64,000 nucleotides of DNA, from the NCBI GenBank assembly GCA_932294295.1, contig OW028576.1, forward strand, positions 22,141,227 through 22,205,226, read 5' to 3'. The DNA is from Alitta virens. Its lineage: Eukaryota > Annelida > Polychaeta > Phyllodocida > Nereididae. Both the position numbers and the translations under genes were made by a program. Below, piece after piece: positions 44,364-56,340 of the stretch (position 1 is its first letter; every line of letters begins with the position of its first letter). Below the pieces are notes generated by a model. It was not told the DNA's origin, searched no databases, and saw only the letters and a list, made by a program, of their open reading frames with translations.

Positions 44364-46229
44364 ATTGTATGTTAAATATGTGGCGTTTCCCTGATATGTT
44401 CATAAACAAATGATTTAAAAAGAGTGGTTGTGGTGTATGTGATGTTGTAACTAAGATCAAATTGGGTTCAAAATGTTCTGATGGCCCTGATATTGGGGTT
44501 AACCTTATTGCAACAATGGAGTTAGGTCAACAATTCGATTTTCATGATTTTGTATGCATTCTCGACAGTTTCTTTTAATTGAAGTTACTTAGGGGACACC
44601 ATCTATGATGGAGGTGGACACTCCAGCATTGTGTTTCTGTTCTTCATTCTGATTCATTCGAATTTATATATGGATTCAGCTTCAGCAAGAAGCAGAACTC
44701 CTTCTCCAGGTTGCATCACTCTGACTGGGGTCAAACTAATCCAATATTTTTGGGTTGGGTCATTTAATTATTTTGGCAAATATAAAAGGATTTGGAACGA
44801 AGGCAACAATTCTCAGAGATGACACTTTAAACTTGTCATTTTGACCTGAATTTCCAATGTAGTCATTTATTTTCTGCCCATAAGACATCACTTCTATCAC
44901 AGGCGTTTGCCAACATATATGACATTGCTCAGAGATGACACACTCATACTTTAACTAATACCAATGCTACTGACTGCCTTAATTGGCTTCTCATCTCAAG
45001 AGCCCCCTATGTCATTTGCAACTGCCAATCAGAATGTAGCTGAATACATTAGGAAATGCCCTGAGCTTGATGGCAATTATTTTACTAGTTTACCAGTTAG
45101 ACTTAAATGGAAACAAATTTGCCTAATAACATATAGGCTGGCTTATGACATTGAATGTCTAAAATTTTAAGAATGAAATTGCATATTAATTAGTATTGTT
45201 TGCAATGAGTACACTCAAGTCTTAAACAAAGATTGCTCAGTTAGGTCACTCGATTGGCTTAAAGCTGACAGCACACTGTGCTTGAATAATATTGGCCAAT
45301 CAGGAAGCACCATCATGTGTGTAGATGGTGACATATGCAAATTAGCTGCCATTAGAGATGAGAATTGAACATTCCCAGCATTCATGCAAGGAATTCCCCC
45401 CAAAAAGGTGGTAAATACCCAAAAATAAATAAAGTTATCACTAAGAATAAGAAGGAAAATTATTTTTGTGTAAAATATTGCCATTTTTGAAGTGTAATAT
45501 GATGTTATTGACTGAAACTGGCCCCATCGTTAAAGGCAGTTGCACAGGGGGAGTAAAAGCTGTTTTTGACAAAGTCAGTAGCCTTGGTCTTATTGTATGC
45601 TAACTTGCTTGTGCGGTCATGATGGAAAATGCCTGTGCTTTGATCTTGACTGTGGGTGGCCAGACAAAATGTATACTTAAGTCAATTTTCTTGAGCAGTC
45701 TGGATTCTTAAATGCAAACAAAGTCTATTGTAAATGTTTAATGCCTAAGAAATTGCAATTACCATGATAAAAGCAGTGTTATAATCCTTGAGGAGTAAAA
45801 ACTGATTAACAACTGATGTTTAGATGACAATAGTATTAATATTTCAGCTGTATACTATATTAAATTTCATAATGGCAAAATATTCTTGAGAAATAAAATT
45901 GCTGATAGGAGACACATAAAATAAAAAGACCAATCATTTTGTTAAACACTCTAATCATATTTTGGCTGTAATCTACTTTCACAACCTCAAAGTTTTATTT
46001 CACAATTACAAAAAGTTCCCAAGAAATGGAATAATCGCAATACACTTTGAGACATCATGGTAAGGTAAGTATACCCTTTGAAATCTTCTTAACATTTTAT
46101 GAGCTCAGCCAAGCGCTAACGCTATATATCTTATAACCAAATATATCACCAAAGTATATGTTTTCAATTCAGCTCTGCTATTCATACAGCTAATTCAATC
46201 CAATACAATTGGCAAGTCACAAAACTCAG
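44364..46229. other. Gene-free stretch
   Basis: No supported gene. Frames at 44631-44822, 44964-45170 and 45215-45484 show no recognised features. Confidence 0.35.
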
Positions 46230-46445
46230 TATACAGATGGTTCGCAGTTCCAGCTTTATAAAATGTACACAATCGAGATGTCTGGGGCATAATACTTCTC
46301 GTCCAGTGCCTATTCACGTCATTCACACCGTCCGAGCCCCATTCAGACCTTTGCAGCTTCAATTCACCTCAGATAGGTCCAATTACAAGATTCCTTCAGG
46401 ACATTTGCGGAAGCCAGACAGTCTTAGATGTCACGAATCACGTTA
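46230..46445 (+). repeat. Dispersed repeat R5, copy 1
   Basis: CATTCACACCGTCCGAGCCCCATTCA (parts CATTCACACC and CGAGCCCCATTCA), CACCTCAGATAGGTCCAATT and AGCCAGACAGTCTTAG-like words match the minus strand at 63425-63600. Confidence 0.65.
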
Positions 46446-48415
46446 GACGGCTATATGCAAATACTTGTCTTATATAACAGTTGCATTGTTGTACTGCTGA
46501 AAAGGGTTTGTATTTTGGTATGCAGTAAACTGCAACAAACCCTACCCTAGACCGGTCCATCAATCACTACATCAGAGAGGTACGTACTGCCTAGTCTGGT
46601 ATGTCCTACATGTGGACAATCGTTGGATAATTTTTCTCAGAAACCACTCATAAAAACTTCACAAAATACCTTTCATTATAACGGTATTTCACATAGTAGT
46701 GCTTTATATCAAATCAGGCCCACCTGGAAAGCAAACTTTTGAAATCCCTTTGGAATAACATTGCCGAACGTTTTAGTGGTAAGCTGCATGCTGGATTCAT
46801 TGTAGACACCATTGCTACGCAACTATATTTGGTCTTTTCTAGTCATTAGCGCCGTTACCAGACCAGTCTAAGACGTCATGGCAAGCTAGGGAACTGTAGT
46901 GTAGATCTTTTAACACTGAAATGCTGCGAAATGGACAGTTTAAATATTTAAAACAAGTAACAAGCAAAGCTCTCATCAAAAAGAGACCTGTACCAGACTT
47001 GTGTGACAGTATATTATAATAGTCAATAAATGATTCTACAAAACTCATACTCCACAATGACAAATTGATACTCCTGAATAAATAAGATGAAATCAAGATA
47101 AATTTTGTGAAAGATCTTAATTTTCTAGGTATGTATGTGGCTTCATCCATACATAGCACTGACCCATAATTTCATTTTTTTTTTGTTGCACCACACCACA
47201 TAATTAGTCCAGATTTTGTTTTCCTTGATAATTGCCTTTTACGTGAGCACTTCCATGACCCCTGGAGTGGAGTTTCCTGCAAATTGTTGAGTGATAGAAA
47301 TGGATGCCACGCTTGCCTCAAAATGCTTGTAAATTTTTTTCTATGAAATTTTAGGGTTAGAAGATAGTTCACAAATATATTTCTGGCTAATCCCTCTAGG
47401 ATATTTTGCAAGGTCGACCACTTCTAAGTAGGGATATTAGCGATCCTGAGCTTCTTACAATGTAAGTTACTTGATATACTTTAAAATCATGAATATGAAA
47501 ACAATGTGAGATGGGTTTTAGCCCTGTCCCAATTGATTAGTATTGATTATTCTTTTTTTGTGATGCATCTGACAGCTCTTTTGATCCTGGCATTGTTAGT
47601 ACATTTAATATCATACGCAATGAAAATTACAAATATTTAGATAATCATTGCGTTGCTTTGACTAGATATCTAAAAAAAGTGCACTGCTTTCTAAGCAGAA
47701 TATGAGCTTCAAAATCAGCAGATCAGTTTGAAAGACATGGTTAACTTATTTTTGCACAACTCCTTAAGCACAATTTATTTACTTATCTGTTACATAATTG
47801 ACAAACAAGCCGAAACCATTTAAAAACAGTGCACTAATCAAGGCAGATCCAACACTGACTGTCAAACTTCATCTTGAATTTCCATGGTCTGTGATAAACC
47901 AAAAAAAAATCTCAAGGGAGTTCATATACTTTCGAGCCCAGTGGCTTTTGATTAGGCTTTTTAAGTTGACAGCTATACGGTGCCATGTGCCTCCATGCCT
48001 CGTTAAAAAATGCGATAAACATAATTGTCTTATTCTATGACATTTGCCGTTATGCATAATAATAATGACCAACCTTGAATAATAATAACAATGACCGCAA
48101 TATCAACATTGATGAAGCATTTTGTCTTTTTTATTTAAGATTATGATTGTTTATCACAGATTGAGTTTTTGCTCTTCAGGGAGAACTGCGTGATTATCAC
48201 AATATCACTATGGTAACTGTAACAGCCATTTTCAGGCTATAAGCAATTTGTTAATTACACTGACAGGCAGGTTGTCTGCTAAGTAAAGAGCAACTTTCTC
48301 AGTAACTTGCTTGAAACCAATTACAAAATTTCAACGAGGTACCAACAACCTACTCTGAATGAGTTTCGCTGTACAATTTCCTGCAATAGAATGTCCATTC
48401 TAATCTTTTACACAG
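46446..48415. other. Gene-free stretch
   Basis: AT-rich. Open frames at 46839-47159 (minus), 47172-47411 (minus) and 47798-48040 (plus) have no recognisable features. Confidence 0.4.
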
Positions 48416-48592
48416 TAAAGCCCCCATCTCACATAGCCGGTTTTGCCGTAGTGAACCCGTAGTATGACATAACGGTTACGTAACACGCTTCCCGGCTCCA
48501 ACCCGACGGCTACCCGTCCATACCCGGCGATACCCGTCAGGTCACTCCTGGGACTCGGAACCAACCCGGGAGTTTCGGAGGCGGTAGCCGGG

Positions 48593-48614
48593 TATGCCAT
48601 GCTTGCATGGCATA
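48593..48614. repeat. Perfect 22-bp dyad, element C
   Basis: TATGCCATGC and GCATGGCATA around a TT centre, without mismatch, on the partner-gene side. Same core as the dyad in A and D. Confidence 0.75.
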
Positions 48615-49064
48615 CTGTGGCAAACTCCCGGGTGTCCAAAAACCCTTCATAAGCCCGTACAACTCGGCGGATTACCCGTCGAAGTCGGCGAGTTATCCGT
48701 CCCTAATTTTAGTCGTAGTAAACCCAATGGCTTGTTGAGGGGTACTAGGGGTAAGTCGACTAGTAGTAGGAGTGACTTGACGGCTTCCATAAGTAACCCG
48801 TTGAGTTAGTCGAGCACTCCTATGGTTTAATACGACTGAGTCGCTTTGGTGCAATAAGCATAATGATGCAATGCCATCTGGGTATCAGATGTCATCACAG
48901 CGGGGTACGCTATCCAGGGTGAGTCTAGGGCTTCATAATTTAGCCGTCAAGTTTGCCCAGTGCCAGGGTTACTCGTGTTGATCCAATACACTTGAACTGA
49001 TTGGTAGTGCAAAATGCGATCTGGGTTTATTATGTCATCACAGATGGGTACACTATCCAGGCAG

Positions 49065-49073
49065 TATATAAAG
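49065..49073 (+). promoter_or_regulatory. TATA box of element C MADF gene
   Basis: TATATAAAG followed by ATTGACCAATGG, about 82 bp before the ATG. A related upstream stretch (ATGTCATCACAG, TACGCTATCCAGG) occurs twice at 48890-49060, suggesting a local duplication of promoter sequence. Confidence 0.65.
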
Positions 49074-49154
49074 ATTGACCAATGGGTTAAGAGATCATTC
49101 GGCATCTTGCTATCATACAAAGAAGATGAATACACCGTTCTAAAAATTTTTATC

Positions 49155-50715
49155 ATGCCGATGAAAAAGACTAGGATTACCAGGAACCCTGCACTTCATA
49201 CTGAGGATGCAGAAAAGTCGCCTTCCTCTATGGATTCTTCCTCATATCGTCCAAGCGATGAGGATGCATCTTCAGCATCAGAGAAGACTTTAAAGAAGAA
49301 TAAGAAGAGTGCTCTTCCTGTGAAGGAAAAGATCACGAAGCCTGCACCTTCAAAGTCGCCCGCAAAGCGGACTGCACCTTCAAAGTTGCCCGCAAAGCAG
49401 ACTGAACCTTCAAAGTTGCCCGGAAAGAAGCGTTTGAGAATTGCTACCAAGTCATCATCAGATGCAGGCAGCACTGATGAGTCACAGAAATCAACTGCTG
49501 CTAGTGCTCCTGTTCGTGCTCGTGCTGCTACTCATTCTCGTGCTCCTGCATCTTCTCCTGCTGGGAATGTACCTTCAACTGCTGGTTGGAGAAAACAAGA
49601 AAAGCTATTCCTGCCAGCCAGTGATGAACAGGATGTCGCTTACTGGTATCACGACAATCCTATCTTTTACGACAGGACCTTGAAGGAATACAAGGATTCA
49701 GGCAGGAAGATGGCCCTCCTCAATGAAATGACTGGCAAACTGAGTGTCCCCTGCAATGGATTCCAACTGAAGACCTGGCTGGAATCAATGAGGACAAGTG
49801 CAGGCAAACTACTTAAACAGGGGCCATCTGTTACTGTCAAGAGGAATCCCACGGAGAAAGTGGATATGTGTAAATTTTGGATTCCTGGTGGACCACATCA
49901 CGAGAATTCCAAGTCGCCAGGGCAGCAACATACTTGCAAAGCGAATTGCCAAGACCAGGAAGACACTCCGGGAACTGGAAAACAGCTCGACTGCAGCTGA
50001 AGAATCTGGGCCCCAGGATAATTCCGATCCGGACATGCCCCTCCTGCCGAGCAATCCAAGGGCGGCCCCTACAAAAAGCAAAGGAAGGAAGGTCCGCAAA
50101 GTGGCATTGATCAACTCATTGATCTTGCCAAAACTTCATCTGGAGTCCTCCAGGCAACGATCAAGCAAATGGTTGCTCCTCCTCCCAAAGACCTGACTGA
50201 GAGACGAATCCGGGTGCTGGGAGATTTCTTGTTTCGGAGTGTTTGACGCTCGACCCGGAATTGTTTGATGAGCTCCACACACAACTGCTGCCAATGTTCA
50301 TCCAACTCAAAGCAAAGGAAACATTCAGAGAGCCGAAGTCCAGCAGTAGCAGCAGTAGCAGCAGTAGCAGCGGTAGCAGCGGTAGCAGCGGTAGCAGCGG
50401 TAGCAGCGGTAGCAGCGGTAGCAGCGGCAACAGTGGCAACAGTGGCAGCCACAGTTCTTCGGTCCTCCTCCTCCTCCTCCTCCTCCTCCTCCTCCTCCTC
50501 CTCCTCCTTCTCCTCCTTCTCCTCCTCATCCTGGGCCTTATCGGCAACACCAGCTCCACGACACCCAGCCACTTCTTAGTCTGGAGAAGACTTGGCCATC
50601 TGCAACAGTACCTGGACCTTCATCAGTACCTCCTACTGGACCTCCATCCATGATATCAGAAATACCAGGCAGTACCTCAACAACGATGAATATGAGCCAG
50701 TATTTGAACCTCTAG
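49155..50715 (+). pseudogene. MADF/Myb-like Harbinger partner pseudogene, element C
   Basis: It starts MPMKKTRITRNPALHTED. A Ser/Asp-rich stretch and the lysine-rich KKSALPVKEKITKPAPSK and KSPAKRTAPSK tail precede KQEKLFLPASDEQDVAYWYH, DNPIFYDRTLKEY and MALLNEMTGKLSV, the MADF-like region. A frameshift near 49870 moves FGFLVDHITRIPSRQ to another frame; further shifts occur near 50035 and 50235. The Gln-rich segment is replaced by AGC/GGT and CCT microsatellites (50338-50517). The conserved end MNMSQYLNL closes at 50715. Non-functional. Confidence 0.82.
50338..50517 (+). repeat. AGC/GGT and CCT microsatellites in element C
   Basis: About 100 bp of AGCAGT and AGCGGT triplets are followed by about 50 bp of CCT triplets, at the position of the Gln/His run of B. 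Triplet expansion after loss of coding constraint is the likely explanation. Confidence 0.8.
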
Positions 50716-50733
50716 ACACTACAAACCATCCCC

Positions 50734-50812
50734 GGCCTTTTTCCAGGCCACCCAAAACAATCTCGGCCTTTTTCAAGGCCACCCAAAACAACCCCCGGCG
50801 TTTTTCAAGGCC
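50734..50812 (+). promoter_or_regulatory. Three tandem histone-type stem-loops, C MADF gene
   Basis: Copies at 50734-50749 (GGCCTTTTTCCAGGCC, one stem mismatch), 50765-50780 (perfect) and 50797-50812 (GGCGTTTTTCAAGGCC, one mismatch), each followed by ACCC or ACCA. The first begins 18 nt after the stop. CCCAAAAGAGCAGGCC follows the last. Confidence 0.65.
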
Positions 50813-51387
50813 ACCAAATCCTCCCAAAAGAGCAGGCCTTGTACACATATTTGTGTTAACAATCAATTAACAAAAAGGTTCTAAAACCCTCCAAACTTTT
50901 CTCTATCTTTGTCCAAGAACTTTGAAAAGTATAATATTTCTCAAAAATTTTTTTTTTTTAATTCAAGTAACTTAATCATATTTCCTTTTAATTAGAGCAC
51001 CAAAAGGTATTGGTCCATTATTTTGTAATATTTTTTTAATTTTACACTTGGACTATTTTTCTGTAAATTTCTTATTATCACACTTTAATAAAGTTTTCAT
51101 ATTTCTTCAGCAAACAAAATTTCATTTAACTTAAGTGTGGTGTCTTTCAATTGCCTCAGCATTGACATTGAGTAAAAGGACCCATCCATGTTGCACATTG
51201 ACCCCTCAGGTGGACTCTTTTCCTTGCCTCAGGAAAGACACAGAGTATAATGGACCAGCAATTTAACGTACAATATTCTGAACGAAATCCAGCTGGGATG
51301 GTGCTTATTTTGGGTGGGTCAGACAGGAACTAATTTTTTTTTTTACACAAGAAGTGTACATGGTCTGCTCTTTTGAGAGGATTTGGT
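50813..51387. other. Intergenic spacer of element C
   Basis: The spacer between the convergent genes lacks the TTCAGAAGTGCCGTA foldback of A and B. It keeps the common GGTGGGTCAGACAGGAAC block near the transposase end and an AT-rich stretch with AATAAAG at about 51087. Confidence 0.6.
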
Positions 51388-51403
51388 GGCCTTGAAAAAG
51401 GCC
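51388..51403 (-). promoter_or_regulatory. Histone-type 3' stem-loop, C transposase
   Basis: On the minus strand GGCCTTTTTCAAGGCC begins 20 nt after the stop codon and is followed by ACCAAATCCTCTCAAAAGAG. Confidence 0.68.
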
Positions 51404-51423
51404 GGTGTTGTTTTGTGGAATCT

Positions 51424-52723
51424 TTATACCATGTCATCTTGCCATGGCACACTTCCTTCCTCTGAAGTAACATGGTCGACCAAGTACTGCCGTTTAATCT
51501 TGGCTGCATCAGTCATAGAATTGCCTCTAGTGGGTGGTGGCATTTCATCAATTTCTCCAGCTGCCCTCAAAGTTCCTGGGGTGATTCGATGTGTGACTGG
51601 TTCTTCCTGGTCCACCATGGTGTTCTGGGCAGTGAGATACCTTATTCTCATCAGATTGTGGAGGCAGCAGCATGCAATGATTATGGATTCCACTGTCTTG
51701 GTTTTCTGTGGCATGGTAGTCAGGAGACACCTGAACCTTGCTGCAAGGATCCCAAATGCATTTTCCACAATTCTTCTTGCCCGGGAGAGTTGGTAATTGT
51801 ATATCCTCTGCTCCTTGGTCATGTTTCTGAGGGGCAGTGGCTTAATCAGCCAGGTTCTCAAAGCAAAGGCATCATCTCCAACAATGAAGTAGGGAAGAGG
51901 TCTTTCACCAGGATGAATTGGTTCAGGTGGAGGTAACCCAATGGTCCCTTCTTCAAGTGCTTGCCTCAGGAGTGTCGTGCTAAAAACTCCTCCGTCCGAT
52001 CCAGCTCCGTTAGCTCCACAGTCTACATTGAGGAACTTGTAGTCAGCATCCACAAGAGCCATGAGTACAATGGAGTGGTATACTTTGTAGTTGTAGTACA
52101 CGGAACCACCTTTGGGAGGACATCTGATGGCCACATGCTTTCCATCAATGGCTCCAACACAATGAGGTAAGTTCCATCTTGAAGAGAATAGTTAAGTGAC
52201 TTCTCTCCACTCTTCTGGAGCTGTGGGGCAGGCCAGGACATCATCGGAATACTCTGCAATTATGGCTTCACAGACTTCTCGAATTATGGAGCTGATGGCC
52301 ATACATGAGGGACCTGTAGCTGTCTCCAGTTGCCAAATAGCGGAGGGTGATGGCAAGTCTGAGTCCTGGCTCTAAAGCTTTCCTCCAGAAGGTGTCTTCT
52401 TTGGTAATCCTGGGACCAATTTTGCCAAGGACCTCTTGGAACATGGCTGGTTCCATTCTCAAAAAGTTGGTATAACTTGGGGGTGTCCTCGTGGAGCAGT
52501 CCATTCAGCAGACGCTCATAATATCCCACCTGAGGTCTTCTCAACAGCCAGGGCCTCACCCAGAACCTCCTCCTCCTCATGGCTGCCAGTTTTCTTTCTT
52601 CTCTCTCTTCCTCTCCTCCTCCTCCTCAGCTAGTGCTGTTACACAAGCAAGTTGTAAATTAAATGTATCTTTGGCCTTAGCAGCTAGTAGTAGCAAGGCT
52701 CTATTTCGTTCTGGTTGATGCAT
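51424..52723 (-). pseudogene. PIF/Harbinger transposase pseudogene, element C
   Basis: It starts MHQPERNRALLLL at 52723. A frameshift after KKENWQP (about 52580) moves MRRRRFWVRPWLLRRPQVG to another frame. A second shift near 52500 restores TNFLRMEPAMFQEVLG, and a small deletion near 52300 removes the FRVAYNT segment. An in-frame stop near 52194 precedes LFSSRWNLPHCVGAIDGKH. The downstream 236 codons to EGSVPWQDDMV are open and keep IDGKH, SDGGVF and RRIVENAFG, so the catalytic core reads through but the protein cannot be made whole. Sequence agrees with A more than B. Confidence 0.9.
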
Positions 52724-52781
52724 GGTCCTTCCTCTTCTGCAGCTGGAGACAGAATGATCAAGAGCAAGAGATGCAGCCACC

Positions 52782-52791
52782 TACTTATATA
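52782..52791 (-). promoter_or_regulatory. TATA box of element C transposase
   Basis: On the minus strand TATATAAGTA followed by GGTGGCTGCATCTC, about 60 bp before the ATG. Confidence 0.6.
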
Positions 52792-52839
52792 TTTTTGGTA
52801 AATGTACGGGAAAAACGTCAAATTCCAGGAGAGACTCGA

Positions 52840-53110
52840 CATGTTGTACGGGTAAGCCGACGGCTAGAAGTTTTAACTCGCCAAAGTTCCTGTCGTTATA
52901 TTTTAAAATTAGACCAGGCGACGTACACGTTGAGTCACTCGTAGAAGTCGTTGAGTACTCGTGGGACCCGTCTAGTCACCCCTGGAAGCCGTCGAGTCTC
53001 TCCTGGAATTCGTCCACTAATTGTTCGTAACCCATCAAGTCACCCGTAGAACCCGTCGAGTCACCCAAAGAACCCGTTGAGTCATCTGTAGAATCCTTTT
53101 TGCTGCCAGA
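52840..53110. repeat. 21-bp subterminal array, element C right end
   Basis: Units such as GTCGAGTCACCCAAAGAACC and GTTGAGTCATCTGTAGAATC with a 21-bp period, more degenerate than in D. Confidence 0.65.
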
Positions 53111-53207
53111 ATCCGTCGCCAACCAGGTGAAAAAAGCTGTTGCATAACCATTACGTCATACTACGGCTTCACTACGGCAAAACCGGCTATGTGAGATGGG
53201 GGCTTAA

Positions 53208-55384
53208 CTTCTAATTCCCTGCCACGCTCTTATTTGCTTTCTTGGCTTCATTAGAAGCGTGCCACATTTTTGTGCAGGACGAGAGAATCATTCAACCGTT
53301 AAATGTAAGTCACCCATCACCTGACCTCTACAGCAACATGTTTGATTTCTCGAAATGTCAACAAAGTTATTCTTTTGCATGTCCTGGATTATATTTTTGG
53401 TTTCACATTATTTTTTTTCTACATATTATACATGTTAAACATTCGCCATTTTCTCAGCTTACAGATGTCCTAACGAAAGGTTCAGCCTATCACAAAACAT
53501 TTTGTCAGCAACAGTTTCATTTCAGTTTTTTACTGAATTCTTATCCGTTCTTGATTGAGAGCAAAACATTTACACACAAGTCACAGAGCAAATTCTTCAT
53601 TTGCAATTGTGGAAAAATGAATTATCATTGCACCTTGTAGATAATGTTGCTGCCTCCATTTATTAATTCACAACTTATTTCATGAATCCTTTCATGTACA
53701 TATTCTAGGTTACCTGTGTTTCATCCTACATCAAACTGTTCTGTAAACTACATTATCTTCTTTTTCAGTTGCTTGTAGAACAATTAACAAAAAAAGTACG
53801 CCCTCATTTGCCACCAAACTCGCCTAATCATTGTGTATCATGGCACTAATCCGAACCTCTTTTTCTCGTGCACTTTCATTGCAATAATCAACAATTATCA
53901 AATATGATCACGATCAATTGCCTTTCCGGAAGTCAGGTCGGTTTAAATGCAGACCATGCGGACCAGTGGTAAACCAATCTAAAATGCGGGTAGAGAGTAG
54001 CAGGATAGCGAATAGACGCGAATAAGTGTGGTGCCATATATACATTTGATTGTATATGGCTTGTATGATATAAAACTACCATAACTTCACTTCTAGTTAA
54101 AAAATTAGTATGAGTAATTTAATACCAACTTATATATAATTATATCAATTTTGTGTTTCATGATATTAGTAGTTATAAAAAAAGTTGTTTATCTTCTGTG
54201 CAAATCCAAAAAATTGAACCATTTTTTTTTTATTTATTTACATGTCTTTTATCTGATAGCATCTAAATCCTGAATTTTACTGTCTCTCACCTTTTCCCAG
54301 CCATGGGAGTTACAACAAATGAATAAATACATAATGAAATTACTGTTTAATTTAATAGAAATTATACATAAGGCTATTGCAAACTTATTTAAATATAGCC
54401 TAATTTTGAATTGGTCTAACATCACAATTTTGTTAAAATCCTAATATTTTTTGTGTCATTAGAAAGTTTTATGCTGAAGTTGAACAAACAAAACCATAAA
54501 TACATTGAACAGTCAGCAGAAATTTGACGTTGGTAGTTCTGCAAACACTAATTTATTTATAAGGGGTACTGCCTCGGCCAAAGCTTATGTTGTGGTATTC
54601 TATTTCATCTTTTCAAAATTTAAATATTAAATAATAATTCATGATCCTGCTTTCAGCCTTGTTTAAATGTCTTAAAATATTTCTTTAAAATATTTGTTTG
54701 CTGTATTTTTCCGAGTTTACCCATGATAAGCTGGTGATCATATTCAACACTTCAATCCATCATATGATTTTCCATTACTATAACATGCCTAACATCATTC
54801 ATTACATACCTCTTTTCTTTCAGTTTTATTATGCACCCTATATCAATTTACCCCTGTTTTGCATTGCTTGTTGCAAAATGTCTATCATTTTAATTTCATG
54901 TTCTGTCTCCACAGGTATTACTATTATTATTTTTTTTTTTATTTTGGGTCCATATACCTGCTGTATCATCAGTCCTATTCTATATCATCACTGATGTCTT
55001 TGGAGTATTTCATTCTTTATTATCAATTTTGTGAATAATAACTACTCTACTGTAATTCAATAAAAATTCTGGATTTAATATATCCATGTCGTATTGTTCA
55101 ATAATATTTATACTCTATATTAATACAATTGTTCTCTACTTCACTGCAATTTTTTGTTGTATTTTTATGTCATGTTGGCCTCTCTCTCAATACCTCTTTT
55201 TCTGCTGAGGCTATCTACTATATACTTTAATCTAAATACACTGGGTAAAGTCATATGCTGCATTTATTTTATTTTATTCTGTTTAGCTTTTATCGTTGTC
55301 AAGTGTGACTGATATATGTTATTTAGTTGCCATCTCAACAATACTTATATTTCATATTTTGTATTATTATTTGCTGCCATTTTG
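53208..55384. other. Gene-free stretch
   Basis: AT-rich. The 132-codon plus frame at 53242-53640 and the 98-codon frame at 54698-54994 are hydrophobic and low in complexity, with no recognised family. Confidence 0.4.
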
Positions 55385-56340
55385 TCTGCCTCGCAACAAG
55401 CCTTCTTCAATGCTGCTACATCCATCCATCTATCTACTAGAGGTTACATCAATCCGTCTATGTGAGGGTAAGTGCAAACAAGGTATGAGGGTCAGTGCAA
55501 ATTGCCTCACAACAAGCCCAATTCTTTAATGCAGCAAGACCCGTCCATCTATGAGATGTTACATCCTCTCTGTCTACCTCCGTGTATGTGAGGGTTAGTG
55601 CAAACTGCCTCACAACAAACCATCTCTGTGAAGTTACATCCATCCTTCTATTATACGTTACATCCATCAGTCAACATTCATCCATGTGTGGGTCCATGTA
55701 TATTGCCTCACAACAAGCCTGTTTCTTCAATGCTGTTACATTCGTCCATCTATGAGATGTCACATCTATCAGTCTACATCCGTCTATGTGAGGGTCTATG
55801 TGAGGGCCGGTGTTGCCTCACAACAAGCCATATATGTGAGGGTGAGTACAAATTGCCTCACAACAAGCCAGTTTCTTCAATGCTGTAACATCTGTCCATC
55901 TATGAGAGGTTACATCCATCTGTCTACATCCGTCTACATCCATCTACATCTGTCTACATACGTCTACATCTGTCCATCTATGAGAGGTTTCATCCATCCA
56001 TCTATATCCATATATGTGAGGCTACACTCGTCCATCTACAAGGGGTCACATCCATCTGTCTGTGAGAGCATCAGTGCAACTGCCTCACAACAAGCCCGTT
56101 TTTTCAATGCAGTTACCATCCTTCTACATTCGTCTATGTGAGGGTCGGTGCAAATTGCCTCACAACAAGCATGTTTCTTCGAAGCAGTTACATCCATTTA
56201 TCAATGAGAGGGGACATCAGTCTATATGATGTTACATCCATGCATCGAAAATGGCCTACATCCACCTGTCTATGGAGGGTCATATGCATCGGTTTATGTT
56301 AGGGTCAGTGTCAAATTGCTTCACACCAATGGGCTGGTAA
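55385..56340 (+). repeat. Complex minisatellite, about 1 kb
   Basis: Repeated order of TGCCTCACAACAAGCC, TTTCTTCAATGCTGTTACAT, CCGTCCATCTATGAGAGGTT, ACATCCGTCTATGTGAGGGT and CAGTGCAAAT. About seven irregular copies (roughly 100-160 bp each) have internal deletions and an expanded CATCTACATC run near 55930-55980. Open frames across it on both strands are repeat artefacts. Confidence 0.85.

Larger units (their letters stand above)
48419..53204. mobile_element. Harbinger element C, full-length, decayed
   Basis: A 4786-bp element with ends AGCCCCCATCTCACATAGCC and its exact inverse, flanked by TAA at 48416-48418 and 53205-53207. It is in the same orientation as B (MADF-like gene plus, transposase minus), but its ends and transposase sequence group it with A. 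Near-identical TIRs suggest a fairly recent insertion, although both genes are broken. Confidence 0.94.

Noticed and set aside
55458..56141. Repetitive frames reading TSQRW on one strand and SMRCHIYQST on the other
   Set aside because: Translations of the minisatellite, open on both strands.
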